NCBI GenBank assembly: GCA_900155495.1
Contig: FTLJ01000232.1
Span: 1-64,000 of the forward strand
DNA: 64,000 bases
Source of the DNA: Porogramme epimiltina
Lineage: Eukaryota > Basidiomycota > Agaricomycetes > Polyporales > Polyporaceae
Reading direction: 5' to 3'
Under the pieces are notes generated by a model. It did no database searches, was not told the DNA's origin, and worked only from the letters and a program-made list of their open reading frames with translations. Of this stretch, positions 44,382-55,950 are shown one piece after another; the first letter of the stretch is position 1, and every line of letters begins with the position of its first letter. The position numbers and the translations under genes are program-made.

Positions 44382-45941
44382 CTATGTGCTTGCAGTTTGC
44401 CCACCACCACTTGATCGGGAACGTTCGAGTCGTCTCAGAGCGCTGCGTGCTTCCATCACGCCTGAGCGCATGCCTATCTTCTTCGCCTGCTCAAGGCTCT
44501 CCTCGAACGATTTCTTCGCATCCTCATACTTTTTGTCCATCTGCGAGGTGCATCTATGAGTATGCGCAGCTTAAACCAAGCCGTTTTTCTGGCAAGATCG
44601 TACCTCAAGCAATGCCCCGAGATTGAATAGCACCGCGGCAAGTGTCTGCTCGCACACCGCCATCCCTTCTGCGTCGGCGGCAGCCCCCGGCAGTCCCCGT
44701 GTCTTCACAATGAGGTCTCTTGCCTGCTGAGCCCACAATGCTGCTTGATGTATAGTTGCAGGGGGTGGCGCGCGTGATATGACGTCCGCGAGGTTGTTCA
44801 TAATTTGTGCAGCACGACAATGGTCTCCTACCCGAACGTCTGTCTTGCCCAGCGGTGGTTGCATCAGCATCCCAATCGCCTGCAAGTAAAGCGCCATCGC
44901 AAGTCTTCCGCAGAGTCAGGGATTCGCCTTCCGAGAGTTAGGAAAATGAATACTTACTCGAGTTTATCTGACTCTTGTCCATAGAATCTGCCAAGCGCCT
45001 CCAGCGGCGCAGCGACGTCCGTCTTGCTCACCCACCACGGTAGCTCTAGTTCAGCCAGCATTATCCCTGTCTGAGCTTCCGCGCCCGTATCCTTCTCTTT
45101 TCCCTTCGTGTCCTCCCCATCCAATGAAGGCATGTGCTTGAATACCCTTAACATCTCTTCGACTGCGAACGTGAGGAAGCGTTCAACCTCCTCGGGGGTA
45201 CGCTGCTGCACCTCCGCCATTTCCCCAAGCCTGTGAGCAATCGCCACCCCGCGCATGCGCTCGCGATCTGACAGCTCTTCACCCGCATCTTGCGCGGCAC
45301 GAAGCTGGGCGAGCGCGGTGCTGCACGTTTCATATGCCTCGTTGGGGCGGTTGGAGTGCTCGAGCACCTCGGCGAGCGCAATCGCAATTCCAGACAGCTT
45401 GAGGTGTGGTTCCGGTGCAAAGAGGGACACCGGAAGTGTCTGTGCGGTCTTCCATGCTCTGCATATGGGTGTACAGAGACGAAGGTCATGGTTCGGTCAG
45501 AGTAAGAGATGAAGCCGGCGCACCGCCTAAGATACCGCTCGCTCAAATCTAGATCTCCCTGGTTCTTCGCCTTTATTCCCGCGCGGAGGTCTCCCCGGAC
45601 CTCAGGAGGCCACATAGTGAATGTTGTGTAAAACTGGTACCTTGAAAATCCAACCGACAGCACCCATTGGGAATGCAACGTATAAAGAGGATGTTTTAAC
45701 AGACGAGCATACAGAGTAGCGACCCAGCTACGCACACACCATATGCAGTCGACGCGATCCCGACGCCCATTAGAATACCGAAAAGAGTGGAGATACGTGA
45801 ACGCGACGTGGACTCGGACCACGATGATGACGTAGTGGCGAGGGCCCTGCAAGGGGCGCGCGAGAGGATGGTGCCAGTTGGAACGATAGGTCGCTGGCGT
45901 CCGAGTCGAAACGTTTGACGTCGCACATTTGATCGTAGCAT
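44382..45941 (-). CDS. Mitochondrial TPR-repeat protein
   Basis: Five exons, 45941-45736, 45640-45524, 45458-44958, 44904-44604 and 44540-44382; 427 residues; all in phase. The N-terminus is rich in Arg/Ser/Thr without acids (MLRSNVRRQTFRLGRQRP), a mitochondrial presequence, followed by a membrane segment (ISTLFGILMGVGIASTAYG). The rest is helical repeats of TPR type: DLDLSERYLRRAWKTAQ, HLKLSGIAIALAEVLEHSNR, APLEALGRFYGQESDKLE, ALYLQAIGMLM and EDAKKSFEESLEQAKKIG. The likely place is the inner mitochondrial membrane with the repeats in matrix or intermembrane space. TTC19-like complex III assembly factors have a similar layout, but I cannot confirm that identity. It shares a 695-bp divergent promoter with the HET gene. 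Confidence 0.8.
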
Positions 45942-46636
45942 GGAGAGTAGGGGTAGTTGTTGGAAGTGGGTGCGGAAATGAAGAGGTGTATACAGGTAGA
46001 GCAGGGCCGCTGAAAGCGGGGTTGAACGAGCGTCTACTATCTCTCACTCCTTCCCTCGCTTTCTCCCTCAATCGGCGCATATCCCTATCACGCAGCCCCA
46101 TCTACAGTACCGATTATGCTTGCACACACCTAATATCTTTTGGAGCTCCATTAATCTCGGCGACCACCAAATCTCCTGGTCTACCGGACACTAGCCCCAC
46201 TAGATCTCCTGGTCGGCGTGGTGGTGGTGGTTGGGGGCCGATGCGGAGATGAAGGTGTATGCAAGCCGCACAGCCGGCACTCACCAACGGGGAGGCAGAC
46301 GCTGCTGACCCGCTTGTGACGAACTTCATGACGCACCAGCACTTTGTCTCAACCACGATGTATGCGCGTTTAGTCCTCGCCCATGATTCGGAGAGAGGTA
46401 AATCTTCCGACAACCACACCACGAGAAGAACACGAAGTAACGTTTGACGTTTACGGCAGATTTTGCTCAGATCATTCCCACCAACGCGTGCGGAAACCAT
46501 GAGGTCCCCACCTAGCCCCACCGACTCGCGCGACGTGCGAGTATATGTCCAGGATGCGAGGTGGAAAACGTTCCCTTGACTTTGTTGGAGCAACTCCCTG
46601 TCACTGGACGCCTCAACGCCCACCCGATAACACACC
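45942..46636. promoter_or_regulatory. Divergent promoter, TPR gene and HET gene
   Basis: About 695 bp between opposite start codons. A C/T-rich run (about 46040-46075) and an ACACACCTAATATC stretch near 46130 are visible. No clear TATA box directs either gene. Confidence 0.45.
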
Positions 46637-49259
46637 ATGTCCAATCGCACTCGCTCCTCCACGAAGAATTCGAAGCAGTCGTCAATCCTCCACCGGCTCT
46701 TCTGCTGCACACCGAACTCAGCATCTCCGCTCCTTAGCCCGCTCGAGCACACGCCGGCCCAATCGCTTTCTCAGGTCATCGCTGATACGAACGGATCTGC
46801 GCGGCATGCGGCTCCCACCGTCCGTCCACACTTTATCCTCTTTGAATGCCCCTGGCTTCCAACGACAACACCGTACGACAACCATTCGGACGGCTTCTGG
46901 GACTTCCCCGAACGAGCCGGCTGGATCCTCGACGGAAAACGCGAGCATCGCACATTCCCAAACGAGGTCGCGGATACCTTGAGGCCGATCTTCAAGGAGT
47001 TGGACGCAAAGTACCTTTGTCGACAAAGAACAGTACCACATGCCCTCCTTGTCAGCAGAGCCACCGACTCCCTCAGTATCAAATGCTTCAAGTCCGACGG
47101 TGCTGAACCACTGCTGTGCGATGAGGTCGCCTTTCTTCAAGCGTGGCTTTTCTTTGGTGTCCATGCCCAGGCGAACACCATCACTGGTCTCCAGTCCGAC
47201 CCCGTGTCCGATTTTGCTGTCAAGACACACGCCGATGGTATCAACAAGACACTCTCCACCTCTGCCTTGGACGTTCTCCCTCACCGATGGGCTGCTGCGT
47301 TGAACGCGCTCAACGAAGCAGACCGCGCGCCGCGGTGGAACCAGCTACTTCAGGTCGTTCAGCATGCCACCTCACTCCAAACCGTCATCTCAACACACAA
47401 GTCGGACCCGGAGTTGGAGCCGCGCGCTCTCACGTACGACGAGTGCAAGGTCCTCCTCTCCATCCGCATCCTCTTCCGCGCGGTCCTTATCACCCTCACG
47501 CTTTGCGCCCCTTCCGACGCGAGCCTCGCGGTGCTCGAGCAGCTCCTACACCCCGCCCTGGCGCAGGCGTTCCCCGCGGGATGGGACGAGCTCAAGGACT
47601 TCTCGATCGACGAGATGCGCGCGAGCGGCTGGTGCGCGAGCGAGTGCCAGCTGCTGGAGCGCTACGACGGCGCGTACAACTTCTTCGCAGTTCGCCTGAG
47701 CGCGGGGCGCCTCCCGATGGACCACACGCGCTGCAGCGACTGGGCATGTGTCGCCGATCACGTGGACGAGGGCACGTACCAGACGACCCACGTCGAGCCG
47801 GGGTGTCGGTGCGGGGTAGTGGAGGTACGGCAGGAGGAGCTGTGCGCCGTACTGGATCGCGGGAAGGTCCCGAGGATTGTCATATCGAAGGACTTGAAGA
47901 TCGCTGTGAGTGATAGCGAGCCGTACGCTGCGATCTCGCACGTGTGCAAGTATCCACACTTATCATGGGTCGGGCCAGTGCTGACATCTATCCACTTCAG
48001 GGGCACATGGACTTGGTAACCCCAAGGAGAACTCGCTCCCGCGATGCCAAGTACAGCGTCTAGTCTCCTACATGTCCGGATTGCAGGCCGCTGGCGTGTC
48101 GAGCATTGCCCTATGGATGGATACCCTATGTGTTCCGGTCAAGGACAGCTTCAAGTCGTACAGGAAGCAAGCGATCAAACTGATGAGCGAGACCTACCGG
48201 AGCGCGTCGGCGGTCCTTGTCCTCGACAGGGAACTTCAGAAGCTCGACATAGCGACAGTGTCACTCCTCGAACAAGACATACTGACCGGGTTCATCAGCT
48301 GGTCCCGTAGGCTTTGGACGCTACAGGAGGCCGCTCTCGCGAAACAGCTGTACGTCCAGACGCTCCGCGCCCCACACAAGCTCGAAGCCGCCGCCCCCGC
48401 GCTATCTCCACGCGACCGCATCCTGGCACGGATCTCCTTCCGCGAAGACATCGCCATTCTCACCCGCGACCGTACACCATCCATCGCCTCCCTCAAGCAG
48501 ACGGTCTTCGAGTCCTCCACTCCCACCAAAGCCTCTCCACCCCCCGCTTCTGCCAACACGACCACGTTCCAGCGGCTCGCGCAAGTCCTGCAGCACCGCA
48601 CGACGAGCAAGCCCGAGGACGAGCCCGTGATTCTCGCAACCATGCTCGGCTTACAGCTCGACACGGTCGTTGACGCACAGAACTGCGATCGTGACGCGCG
48701 CATGGGCGCGCTTCTCGCGCTACTCCGCGACCTCCCTGCAGATGTCATCTTCGCCGGCGCCTGGCCCGGGGAGCGGTGCGTGCGCACGCCGTTCCGCTGG
48801 GCGCCACGGAGCCTGCTAGGATTTCCGCGTCTCGAGCGGCGCGCAGCGATGTCTGGACCTGGGGCGGTGTGTGACGAGCGGGGGCTCCACGCGTCCTACG
48901 ACGGCTTGATTCTGGAGGCGAGTTCCGGAGACGGGAGGCGAACGCTCCCCGGAGAGCGATGGTATGCGATTGACGGGGCGTCGGGGATGAAGTACGAGTT
49001 TCGGCAGAAGGGGGGCTGTGGGACACGTGAGGTACCGGAGAGGTGCGCGCTGCTGTTCCGGGCGTACATGGTTGGGGGCGACACTGCGGTAGCAAGCATT
49101 GAGCTGGACGGGCAGGGAGATGGGCAGGGAGAGATGGAGGTGACCGTGGTGGGACATTGGGTGATGGTTGCGTCAGGTGCAGGTCTTCAGTGCGCTGAGG
49201 GAGCCCTCGTTCTAGAGGGAAGGCTCGCGGCTAAAGGTCAGAAATGGCTGGTCACTTGA
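46637..49259 (+). CDS. HET-domain (heterokaryon incompatibility-like) protein
   Basis: Two exons, 46637-47945 and 48001-49259; 855 residues. The HET core starts at about 430 (AISHVWAHGLGNPKENSLPRC) and continues WMDTLCVPV, YRSASAVLVLDRELQ and SRRLWTLQEAALAKQLYVQ, the standard HET motif series. The intron is GC-AG: donor T|GCAAGT at 47946; splicing there restores the invariant Trp of SHVW, which no GT donor can do. The roughly 430-residue N-terminal part is large, with a Cys-rich CSDWACVAD...PGCRCG patch just before HET. HET proteins act in non-self recognition and cell death in filamentous Ascomycota; in Basidiomycota they are common but mostly untested. The 3' half is markedly GC-rich. Function in recognition is inferred from the family. 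Confidence 0.87.
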
Positions 49260-49708
49260 CTCCAGTTGCACTGCGCACTGGCGTCCAGTCCATTGGCTGG
49301 TGTACATTGTAGTATGTCGTCTATGTATCGTACGGACAACTGCCAGGGAAAGACATATGACCAGACCAGAGTAGTGTATACGCCCCGTGCGACCTACGCT
49401 TCTCCCAGGGACTGCGAACGTGGTCCAGATGCTCGTGAGTACCAGCGAGTAAATTTATAATGTAATCTCGCTAGTAATCTCGCTAGGCTAGGGCTTCGCG
49501 AATCGCGACCACGAGATCGCGAGCGCATAACGAACGCGCGCGATCGCGTGACTTTTCCCACGCCACCCTCTTTTCAGCTAGGACCAAGTCCAGCCTGAGT
49601 GGCCTAGCCTAGAGACCGCGAACCTAATACCGCTCGTGGTCGCACTCCACTTACACCTGCTCCGCTCGCACTCGCAATCATCCGCCACGAACTCTCCAAC
49701 GCGAACCA
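49260..49708. other. DUF7918-A promoter region with short repeats
   Basis: Two perfect head-to-tail copies of TAATCTCGCTAG lie at 49463-49474 and 49475-49486, followed at about 49487-49545 by clustered CpG palindromes (TCGCGA, GCGATCGC-like, CGCGCG). The C/T-rich strand just before 49709 fits a core promoter. Confidence 0.5.
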
Positions 49709-51022
49709 ATGCACCATAAATCATATGAAGTTTGGATCTCCTGCGACGGTGAACCACTGCCAGAGTATCGCACGCAACCTGAGGGCGACGACGGGAAGAC
49801 GATAACGTGTTTCATACCCAGCGAACGCGGGAAGGTTCGTATGTGCTTTCGGATGGATTTACAGCGCTCGCGACCTCTCTTGCCTGACATTGACCCCCCA
49901 GAATTTCGTCATTCACTGGAAAGACGGCGCTCTGCGCGAGGATCTGGCTCTCGACTTCATGCTAGACGGCAAGAAGCTTACACATGGCGCCCATTGTGCG
50001 CGCGGGAACAGTGGCAAGCGGTCGGGCGTCCTTACGGATGCCAGCGTTGAGCAACCCTTCCAATTTGCGAACCTCCACACTTCCGGTATGTATCCCGTCG
50101 CCCTTCGCTCCGTCCCCCTACTCTCTCGTTCGTATCCATTGTCTAGGGCAGCCGGACTCATGAGTATCACAGATGATGATGCATTGCTCGAAATGCAAGC
50201 CGGACTCTCCGAGTTAGGCTCCATCAAAGCAAGCATCCAACGCGTGTTTAGTGATTACCGTGTTATTCCCTTCCATTCTGACTCATTCAAATCTGTCGGC
50301 GCTGTCCATGAGCGCAGCAAAAAAGCCGGCGCGCATAATGTCTCGTGCGGATTTTCTACCGTGTGCAACCTTGCGTATAGCGGACCTAACCTCTGTCTTG
50401 GCACCTCGACAGTCTGGGACAGGGGAAGAAGATCGCTCCACACACATATCTCACCAAACACGATCCTGTTGACCCCTCAGAAGGTTATGTAGCACACTTC
50501 ATATTCCGGTACAGGCCTCTCGGTACGCATGTCTTGAAGCAGGCTCTTGCCACTTATCTGACTCCTCCTTAGATCTTCTTCAAGCACAGGACATCGCGCC
50601 TCCGACATCCCGAGCTGTCAAACCAGAACCCATTGCCGGCCCGTCGTCCCAAAACGAAAACCGGTCTCTCAAACGCAGCAATTCCAATACCGGCCTCTGC
50701 TCCTCTGCAAAACGTCCGCGTCGTAATACACCAACGCGTGACTTGGGTGTCATCGAGATTTCCGACGACGAGGACGACAGCATGCAAGCTCTGCAGGTAC
50801 GGAACTTGCCGCATTGTTTCCACCGCCCCTCAGAGTGACATATACTTCTTGCAGCGCCGTCTACGTGAGTCAGAGCGCCAGTTGCGTGCCCTACGAAACA
50901 AGGTGACCAAGCAGCACAGCCAATCTGGAGGGAGGTCAACCTCCGGGAACGTCAAAAAAGAGCCACGGGACTCGCAAACATCCAGTGCTGGCAATGACGT
51001 CATCGACTTGTCCTCTGATTAA
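49709..51022 (+). CDS. DUF7918-family protein, copy A
   Basis: Six exons, 49709-49834, 49902-50085, 50152-50344, 50413-50522, 50573-50796 and 50855-51022; 334 residues. The N-terminal beta-rich domain has the family landmarks EVWISCDGEPLPEY, CFIPSERGKNFVIHWKD, then VGAVHERSKKAGAH and HFIFRYRPL, then the linker LLQAQ. The rest is charged and probably disordered with a coiled-coil-like RRLRESERQLRALRNK. Two SUMO-interaction-like motifs occur: VIEISDDEDD (about 265) and the C-terminal VIDLSSD. DUF7918 proteins are expanded in Agaricomycetes and have no established function; nuclear placement is suggested by KRPRR and the SIM-like tail. Intron phases are 0,1,2,1,0, the same as copies B and C. Confidence 0.85.
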
Positions 51023-51466
51023 CTGCTGGACTGTACGTGCAGGTAGCCCCAGAGTTCCATTTGGTTATGTTTCAGCTTTATCGGCCTTGATATGCTTCCC
51101 TCCTGGCTAGCCTCTGCCTGAATTTTACCAGTCCAGGGGGGCTTTCGTATGCTATAACAGTATAGTGTCCTAGTGTATATATGTTGTATTGGTATCCGCA
51201 CGCATACTGTGGTAATGTAATCGCTCCGTGATCTTGAATCCAACAACCATTCATTGAGCTTGCGAGGTACACACATAAGCATTGAGACAAGAATACATGT
51301 ATACAACTCCGTTCTCCACGTATGCGATTGTGCCTTGGGCTAACGTACCGATCACAGCCCACCTGTGAGTCGTTGACCAAATCTTGAGCCTGAGTTCCAT
51401 CTGCATCTACCGAAGTACCACATGTCTGAGGGGCGAAGGGGTCACCACCGCATGGCGCCCTGGTTC
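51023..51466. other. Intergenic, convergent 3' flanks
   Basis: About 440 bp, AT-rich for this window (TATA-like 51170-51200). No gene seen. Confidence 0.5.
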
Positions 51467-53038
51467 CTAGCGCTGCCTGGGCGCCGCCTGGAATAACTCC
51501 CAGCGCTCTGAGAGAGGTACTTTCGCTTCGACTTCCTCGGCCTGCGTCTCGAGCGAGACGACTTCCTCGGCCTGCGTCTCGAGCGAGACGAACGCGACCC
51601 CTAAGTCATCGCGAAGCATATCTAGGGCGGCTTGGAAGATAACACTGTTCAGGTCGCTGGGCCTCACGCCCTTGATGAAGCTTGTGAAGACAGAGAAGCA
51701 TGTACAGCGGGGAAGAGTGAACAATGTGAGGAGATGACGCACTCGAGCCGGGGCCACGAGACAATGTTGGATAGCACACATATTTCTGCGAGTTCGGGGA
51801 GGAGTCTACGGTGTGCGGATAAGTCGTTTACGAGCGTCCACCATGTCCGAGCATGGCTTGTTATCGACCCGGAGTGGCATCTGTGAACAGTCGTAGCCAA
51901 AGTAGGGTGAGGATTATTGGTACGACATAAGTGTTCACAGCGCACATACCCTCGGCGAGGAGCCTCTAACGAGAGTCGCCTGAGCGAGGCTAGCGGCGCT
52001 GAGAGGACGGCGAGGAAGGCAAGGTTTGATGGCTATCGGTTCAGTAAGAATCGGCACGTAATGCGTGTTGTGGCAATCGTGTGCGGGACAATGGCTTACC
52101 ACGTCCTCTGTGATAAGTTTGAGTTCTACAACACCGGGGCAATGTTCGATGACATGCCCAGTTTCCGAGCCATTTCCGCGGATAGCGAGCGTCGTGAGCT
52201 TATGCCCGTGGACACGAAGGAAACGCTCTGCTTCAGCTACGTTCGCTGGGGCAAAGCCGAAGTCACGGAGACGGGGCATCCTGTTGCAGTACTTTCAGTC
52301 AATACTGCAGTCTACCGTTCTAACATCGTTCGAGCCATCCGGTAGGCCGTACCTGGCAGTAGCAAGCGCGGTGATCACACCGTCACCCGTGTTCCATATA
52401 TGAAGCCGTTCGAGCAACATAAGACCGCGTTCTCCAATATTTGCGTCGTGCTCCCCAGAGGTTCCTCCGTATAGTATCACGATCCGAAGCGCCGGGAACT
52501 TGTACCATATGTAGCTGCTGACAAAATCTTCTCCTAGTCTTTGTTCCATCCACGCGAGAGGCGATGGCATCGGAGCCCTTTTAAATTGATTGTAGAGTGA
52601 GGGGAAGACGCGGAAGTCGGGGCTGGCCCTAACAAGCCCTGTGAAGGCTGCCAAGACACGCTTGGGCAGGTCTGCAGAGTCAGGGAAATGGAGCACGCGA
52701 ACCAGGGCTGCGAGTGGTTGAGCGTTGGAAGCAGTGATGTGTTCTACGAAGCGATCCAGGTTGTACTTATTGGAGAAGAGAGGTACGCCGTATGCATACG
52801 GGAGAGTGATTCGCTGTAAATGATAAGTTAAGAGGGGGTGTAGGAGGGGAAAGGCACGATGTTGACTCACACGGAAGTTTTTATTGACCAAGATTAGGGC
52901 AGATCGAGTGTGGTTTGCGGAGGTTGGGTTGTCTGGAAGGAGGCTGCCAATATCTGGGACTGTGTATTCATGCTCTTCTAGGCCGTGCGCCGCATATCGT
53001 ACGATGATCCTCATGATCTCTTCTGGGACTCTTGACAT
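51467..53038 (-). CDS. F-box/leucine-rich-repeat-like protein 1
   Basis: Six exons, 53038-52871, 52813-52353, 52280-52100, 52032-51950, 51880-51778 and 51670-51467; 399 residues. The start MSRVPEEIMRIIVRYAAHG is a weak F-box helix of the basidiomycete kind (P-E-I--II--A), followed by 'LILVNKNFR', the usual second F-box helix. Irregular leucine-rich repeats follow (LRDFGFAPANVAEAERFL, PGVVELKLITED, SLRRLSLEAPRR). Such proteins usually pick substrates for SCF ubiquitin ligases. The last exon holds a perfect 30-bp duplication. Exons 1-5 close in phase; the junction of exons 5 and 6 uses GTGCTA and is the least certain. It may be fused to the next upstream gene (see findings). Confidence 0.62.
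51531..51590 (-). repeat. Perfect 30-bp tandem duplication
   Basis: 51531-51560 and 51561-51590 are identical and each encodes VSLETQAEEV in the last exon of the F-box-like gene 1. Identity over 30 bp suggests a recent duplication. Confidence 0.9.
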
Positions 53039-53160
53039 TGTTCCTGCATGGAAAGGTACGATGCCGGGAACCTTCCTAGAAAGAATATCAACGACCCTAA
53101 TCGCCCTACGTTCCGCTTCATTAGCTGAGCTATGCCAATATAATCACTATGCAACGCCAC

Positions 53161-54011
53161 TCACATGTCTTCTCCGATATACAGCTTATCACAGGCATAC
53201 TCAGGATATTTCCCATTAGCGTAGCGAATACGAATGACTTGAACGGATGGGTTCTGGGCGATAGGATGCAGGACGCTCACTCCCCCGGACCTCGGGCCTC
53301 CGATTATGAATGAGGACGCGGCATTGAACCCAAGGCTGATATACTTGAGCATTGGGGCTGCGTACAGCAACAGCGGTAAATTTGGTCCCATGTCGAATCG
53401 CAAGCTCATATCAACATGTTCCTACCGAATGACACGTGTCAGCGGTCTTCAGGAGCATGATTAGGAAATAGACCACGATCACATACCACTCCCCTCCACG
53501 ACGGGAACACCTGTATAACAGATTCCTTCAGGATTCGCAGGACGAGACTGTTGGGACTTCCATCTCGTAGTAGTGTTGGAGGAAAATCAAGAAAAAGCCG
53601 ACGGGGGTTGGCCTTGGTCAAATCAATGTACTTCTGGTTGAATTTGGGATCATGTTGAACGGTATCATCGAAGCCAAGGTACAGGACAGAGAGACCCTCC
53701 GTTGTCTGAAGGATCTGCGGAAGCTCTCCGTTGTACCCGCCCTCGATACGCAGTCGGCGAAGACGACGACCGCGTTGTCCGTATCTTTGAAGTGTTGCTG
53801 CCAGGGAGTTTACTTGCAGGTTCGTTCGTAGGACTGCTGATTCATACAGCATCGGCGTTCCGACGTCCAACCATTGCTTGCATACCAAAAGAGGGGAACC
53901 TCGAAACCAGAAAGAAGACCGGGCGGTGATAGGGAGCGGTCCGTCAAATACTTCGGGAGGGATCTGGAGTGTATATTCGAGCACAATTCGGAGAGTGTCG
54001 GGAACATTCAT
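53161..54011 (-). CDS. F-box-like protein 2
   Basis: Two exons, 54011-53487 and 53421-53161; 261 residues if it ends at TGA 53163-53161. The start NVPDTLRIVLEYTLQIPPE is F-box-like, followed by SPLLVCKQWLDVGTPMLYES, the classic second half of F-boxes (LVCK-W---- -P-LYE). Leucine-rich segments follow (RLRRLRIEGGYNGELPQIL, GLSVLYLGFDD, PSVQVIRIRYANG). Length is short for the family. The final codons overlap a good donor (AT|GTGAGT); splicing to 53096 would run on in frame through VVDILSRKVPG into the start of F-box-like gene 1, so the two could be one longer gene. It is divergent from DUF7918-B with a 491-bp promoter between them. Confidence 0.62.
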
Positions 54012-54502
54012 GCCGTAAGAAGGTCTGATGCACCGTGTAAGTATAGTGTAATGTGAGACCTGAGAAATCCTTCGAACGAACCTGCCAGTGAATTGAAGGC
54101 TGGAATGGAGAGTAATTAGTGCAGGCTGGCAGCGGGTCTGAGCGCCGGGTCGGGCCTAGTCACCGTTGGGAGTCAAGTTCGCCGCAGGCGATTGCAGCTG
54201 CTCTTGGGGGCACAACACGTGCATCATGAGCAGCTGCGGTAGACTGAGTTTAAAACCTAAGCCGCGACATGATTTAGCAGTCCCGACGACTCCTCAGTAC
54301 TCAGTGCCATGCTCAGCGCTAGTGGAGCTCAACCCCACAGTCACGTGTTTCAGACGCGTCGCGACGCGAGCATAGCAAGCGCCCACCGCAACCTTCCTTG
54401 ACCACCACTACCACCCCAAGCCGGCAGGCTTTCTACACCCTTGGGACCATCTTCTCGCTGTAACATATCAGCACTTCCTGCTACATATCTCCCTTAGTCT
54501 CT
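54012..54502. promoter_or_regulatory. Divergent promoter, F-box-like 2 and DUF7918-B
   Basis: About 490 bp. The strand leading to DUF7918-B has alternating CCACCAC and C/T-rich words at 54390-54500. No TATA box is obvious. Confidence 0.4.
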
Positions 54503-55950
54503 ATGCACTACAAAGGCTTCCAGGTCTGGATCTCTTGTGATGGCACGCCACTCACCGAATACTGCGCAAAGCCAGAAGGGCCCGACGGCAAGACTATCGC
54601 ATGCTTTGTACCCAGCGAGTGTGGAAAGGTACGTTATAAGCACTTGGAAACACGCATGATCTCACGTACGTGCCACCTTCGCGTACAGGCATTCACTGTC
54701 CACTGGCGCGACGACGTCCGGGATACTCACCTTCGGTTCGTCACTATGATCGATGGCCGCAGCGCAGGTGCCAATAGGTGCGCTCCTGGAAGGAGTGGGC
54801 GGCGATGGGGCGTACGTATCAGTCGAACAAGCCGCCAGCCCTTCCAGTTTGCTAAGCTACAGACCACCGGTACGCACTCTACTACCACCTCCCCTACCTT
54901 TCACCAAAGCTAAAGATGCTGCGGTTTCCCTCCTTTCCCTCGTGTGCACTGGAATCCGCTTAGAAGAAGACGAAGAGATGGGCTCAACCTCACATGCCGC
55001 CCTCGGCGAGATCGAGGTGGATGTCTCCCGCATCCGCGCCGACTATCGCTCCGTCCCGCACAATGGCACCAAGTTTCGCCCGGTCGGACCCGTCAACGAA
55101 CGCTCCAAGAAGGCGGGCGTGCATTGCGTCGCGTGCGTGTTCACTTTCATTCTACCTCGGTCCCTCCTCTCCACCCGCCCCTCTCACAAGGCACGTCAGA
55201 GCTAACGCATCCGTGCCTCTCCTCCCACAGCCTAGGTGAAGAGGTGCGATCGCGGACAACGAATATTCGGACCACAAGCACCCCTCTAGACCCTCATGAA
55301 GGCGATATTGCACGCTTCATCTTCCGTTATAGGCCTCTCGGTGAGTCCCTTCGTTTACTGTTCTCTGTGTACGATGACCAACGCGCGCGTCACTCCAGCT
55401 CTCCTTCAAGCTCAGGGCATTGTGCAGCCCCCAAGGACGAACAATGTTCACCTCAGGAGCGCTAGCCCCAGCGGGAGTGCGGGCAGCTCGCGCTCGCCCG
55501 CGAAACGCGAGCCCGATGCGGACGACTCGGACGTGGAAGAGGTCAAGCCCAAGGTCGAACGCGACCGGGACGTGAAACCGAAGTACGAGTCGGTGAAGTC
55601 CGACGACGGAGGCGATGAGGGATTGGGTTCCGAATCGGAGGTTGAGGAGGACCTAGAGGATCTGCAGGTACGTCATTCGCGCTTCTATTCTCGCTCGCCG
55701 GTGGGCGCGGTCGTGCTCACTGCTGGACTAGGCCCAAATGGACGCGTTGCGCAAGCGCATGGTGCGTGCGACGAAGCGAAAGCTGCCCAAACGAAAGGCC
55801 GAGAGCGTGGAGAGAGACGCACTCCATGAAGATGAAGACGAGGACAGTGACTACAAACCCGTCGTAAAACGGATCAAGCGCGAGCCGGAGATCACCTACA
55901 GGGGGAAACGGGAGGTGGTTGAAGTGGTAGACTTGACGCTGAGTGACTAA
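54503..55950 (+). CDS. DUF7918-family protein, copy B
   Basis: Six exons, 54503-54628, 54689-54869, 54964-55132, 55231-55340, 55399-55667 and 55732-55950; 357 residues. Landmarks match copy A: FQVWISCDGTPLTEY, CFVPSECGKAFTVHWRD, VGPVNERSKKAGVH, RFIFRYRPL, LLQAQGI. Exon 1 (126 nt) and exon 4 (110 nt) have exactly the lengths of copy A. The C-terminal part is longer and very charged (EDEDEDSDYKPVVKRIKRE) and ends EVVEVVDLTLSD, a SUMO-interaction-like motif. The protein is likely nuclear by KRKLPKRK-like basic stretches. Intron 3 (94 bp) is longer than its siblings. The function is unknown; recent tandem duplication with copies A and C is clear from structure. Confidence 0.87.
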
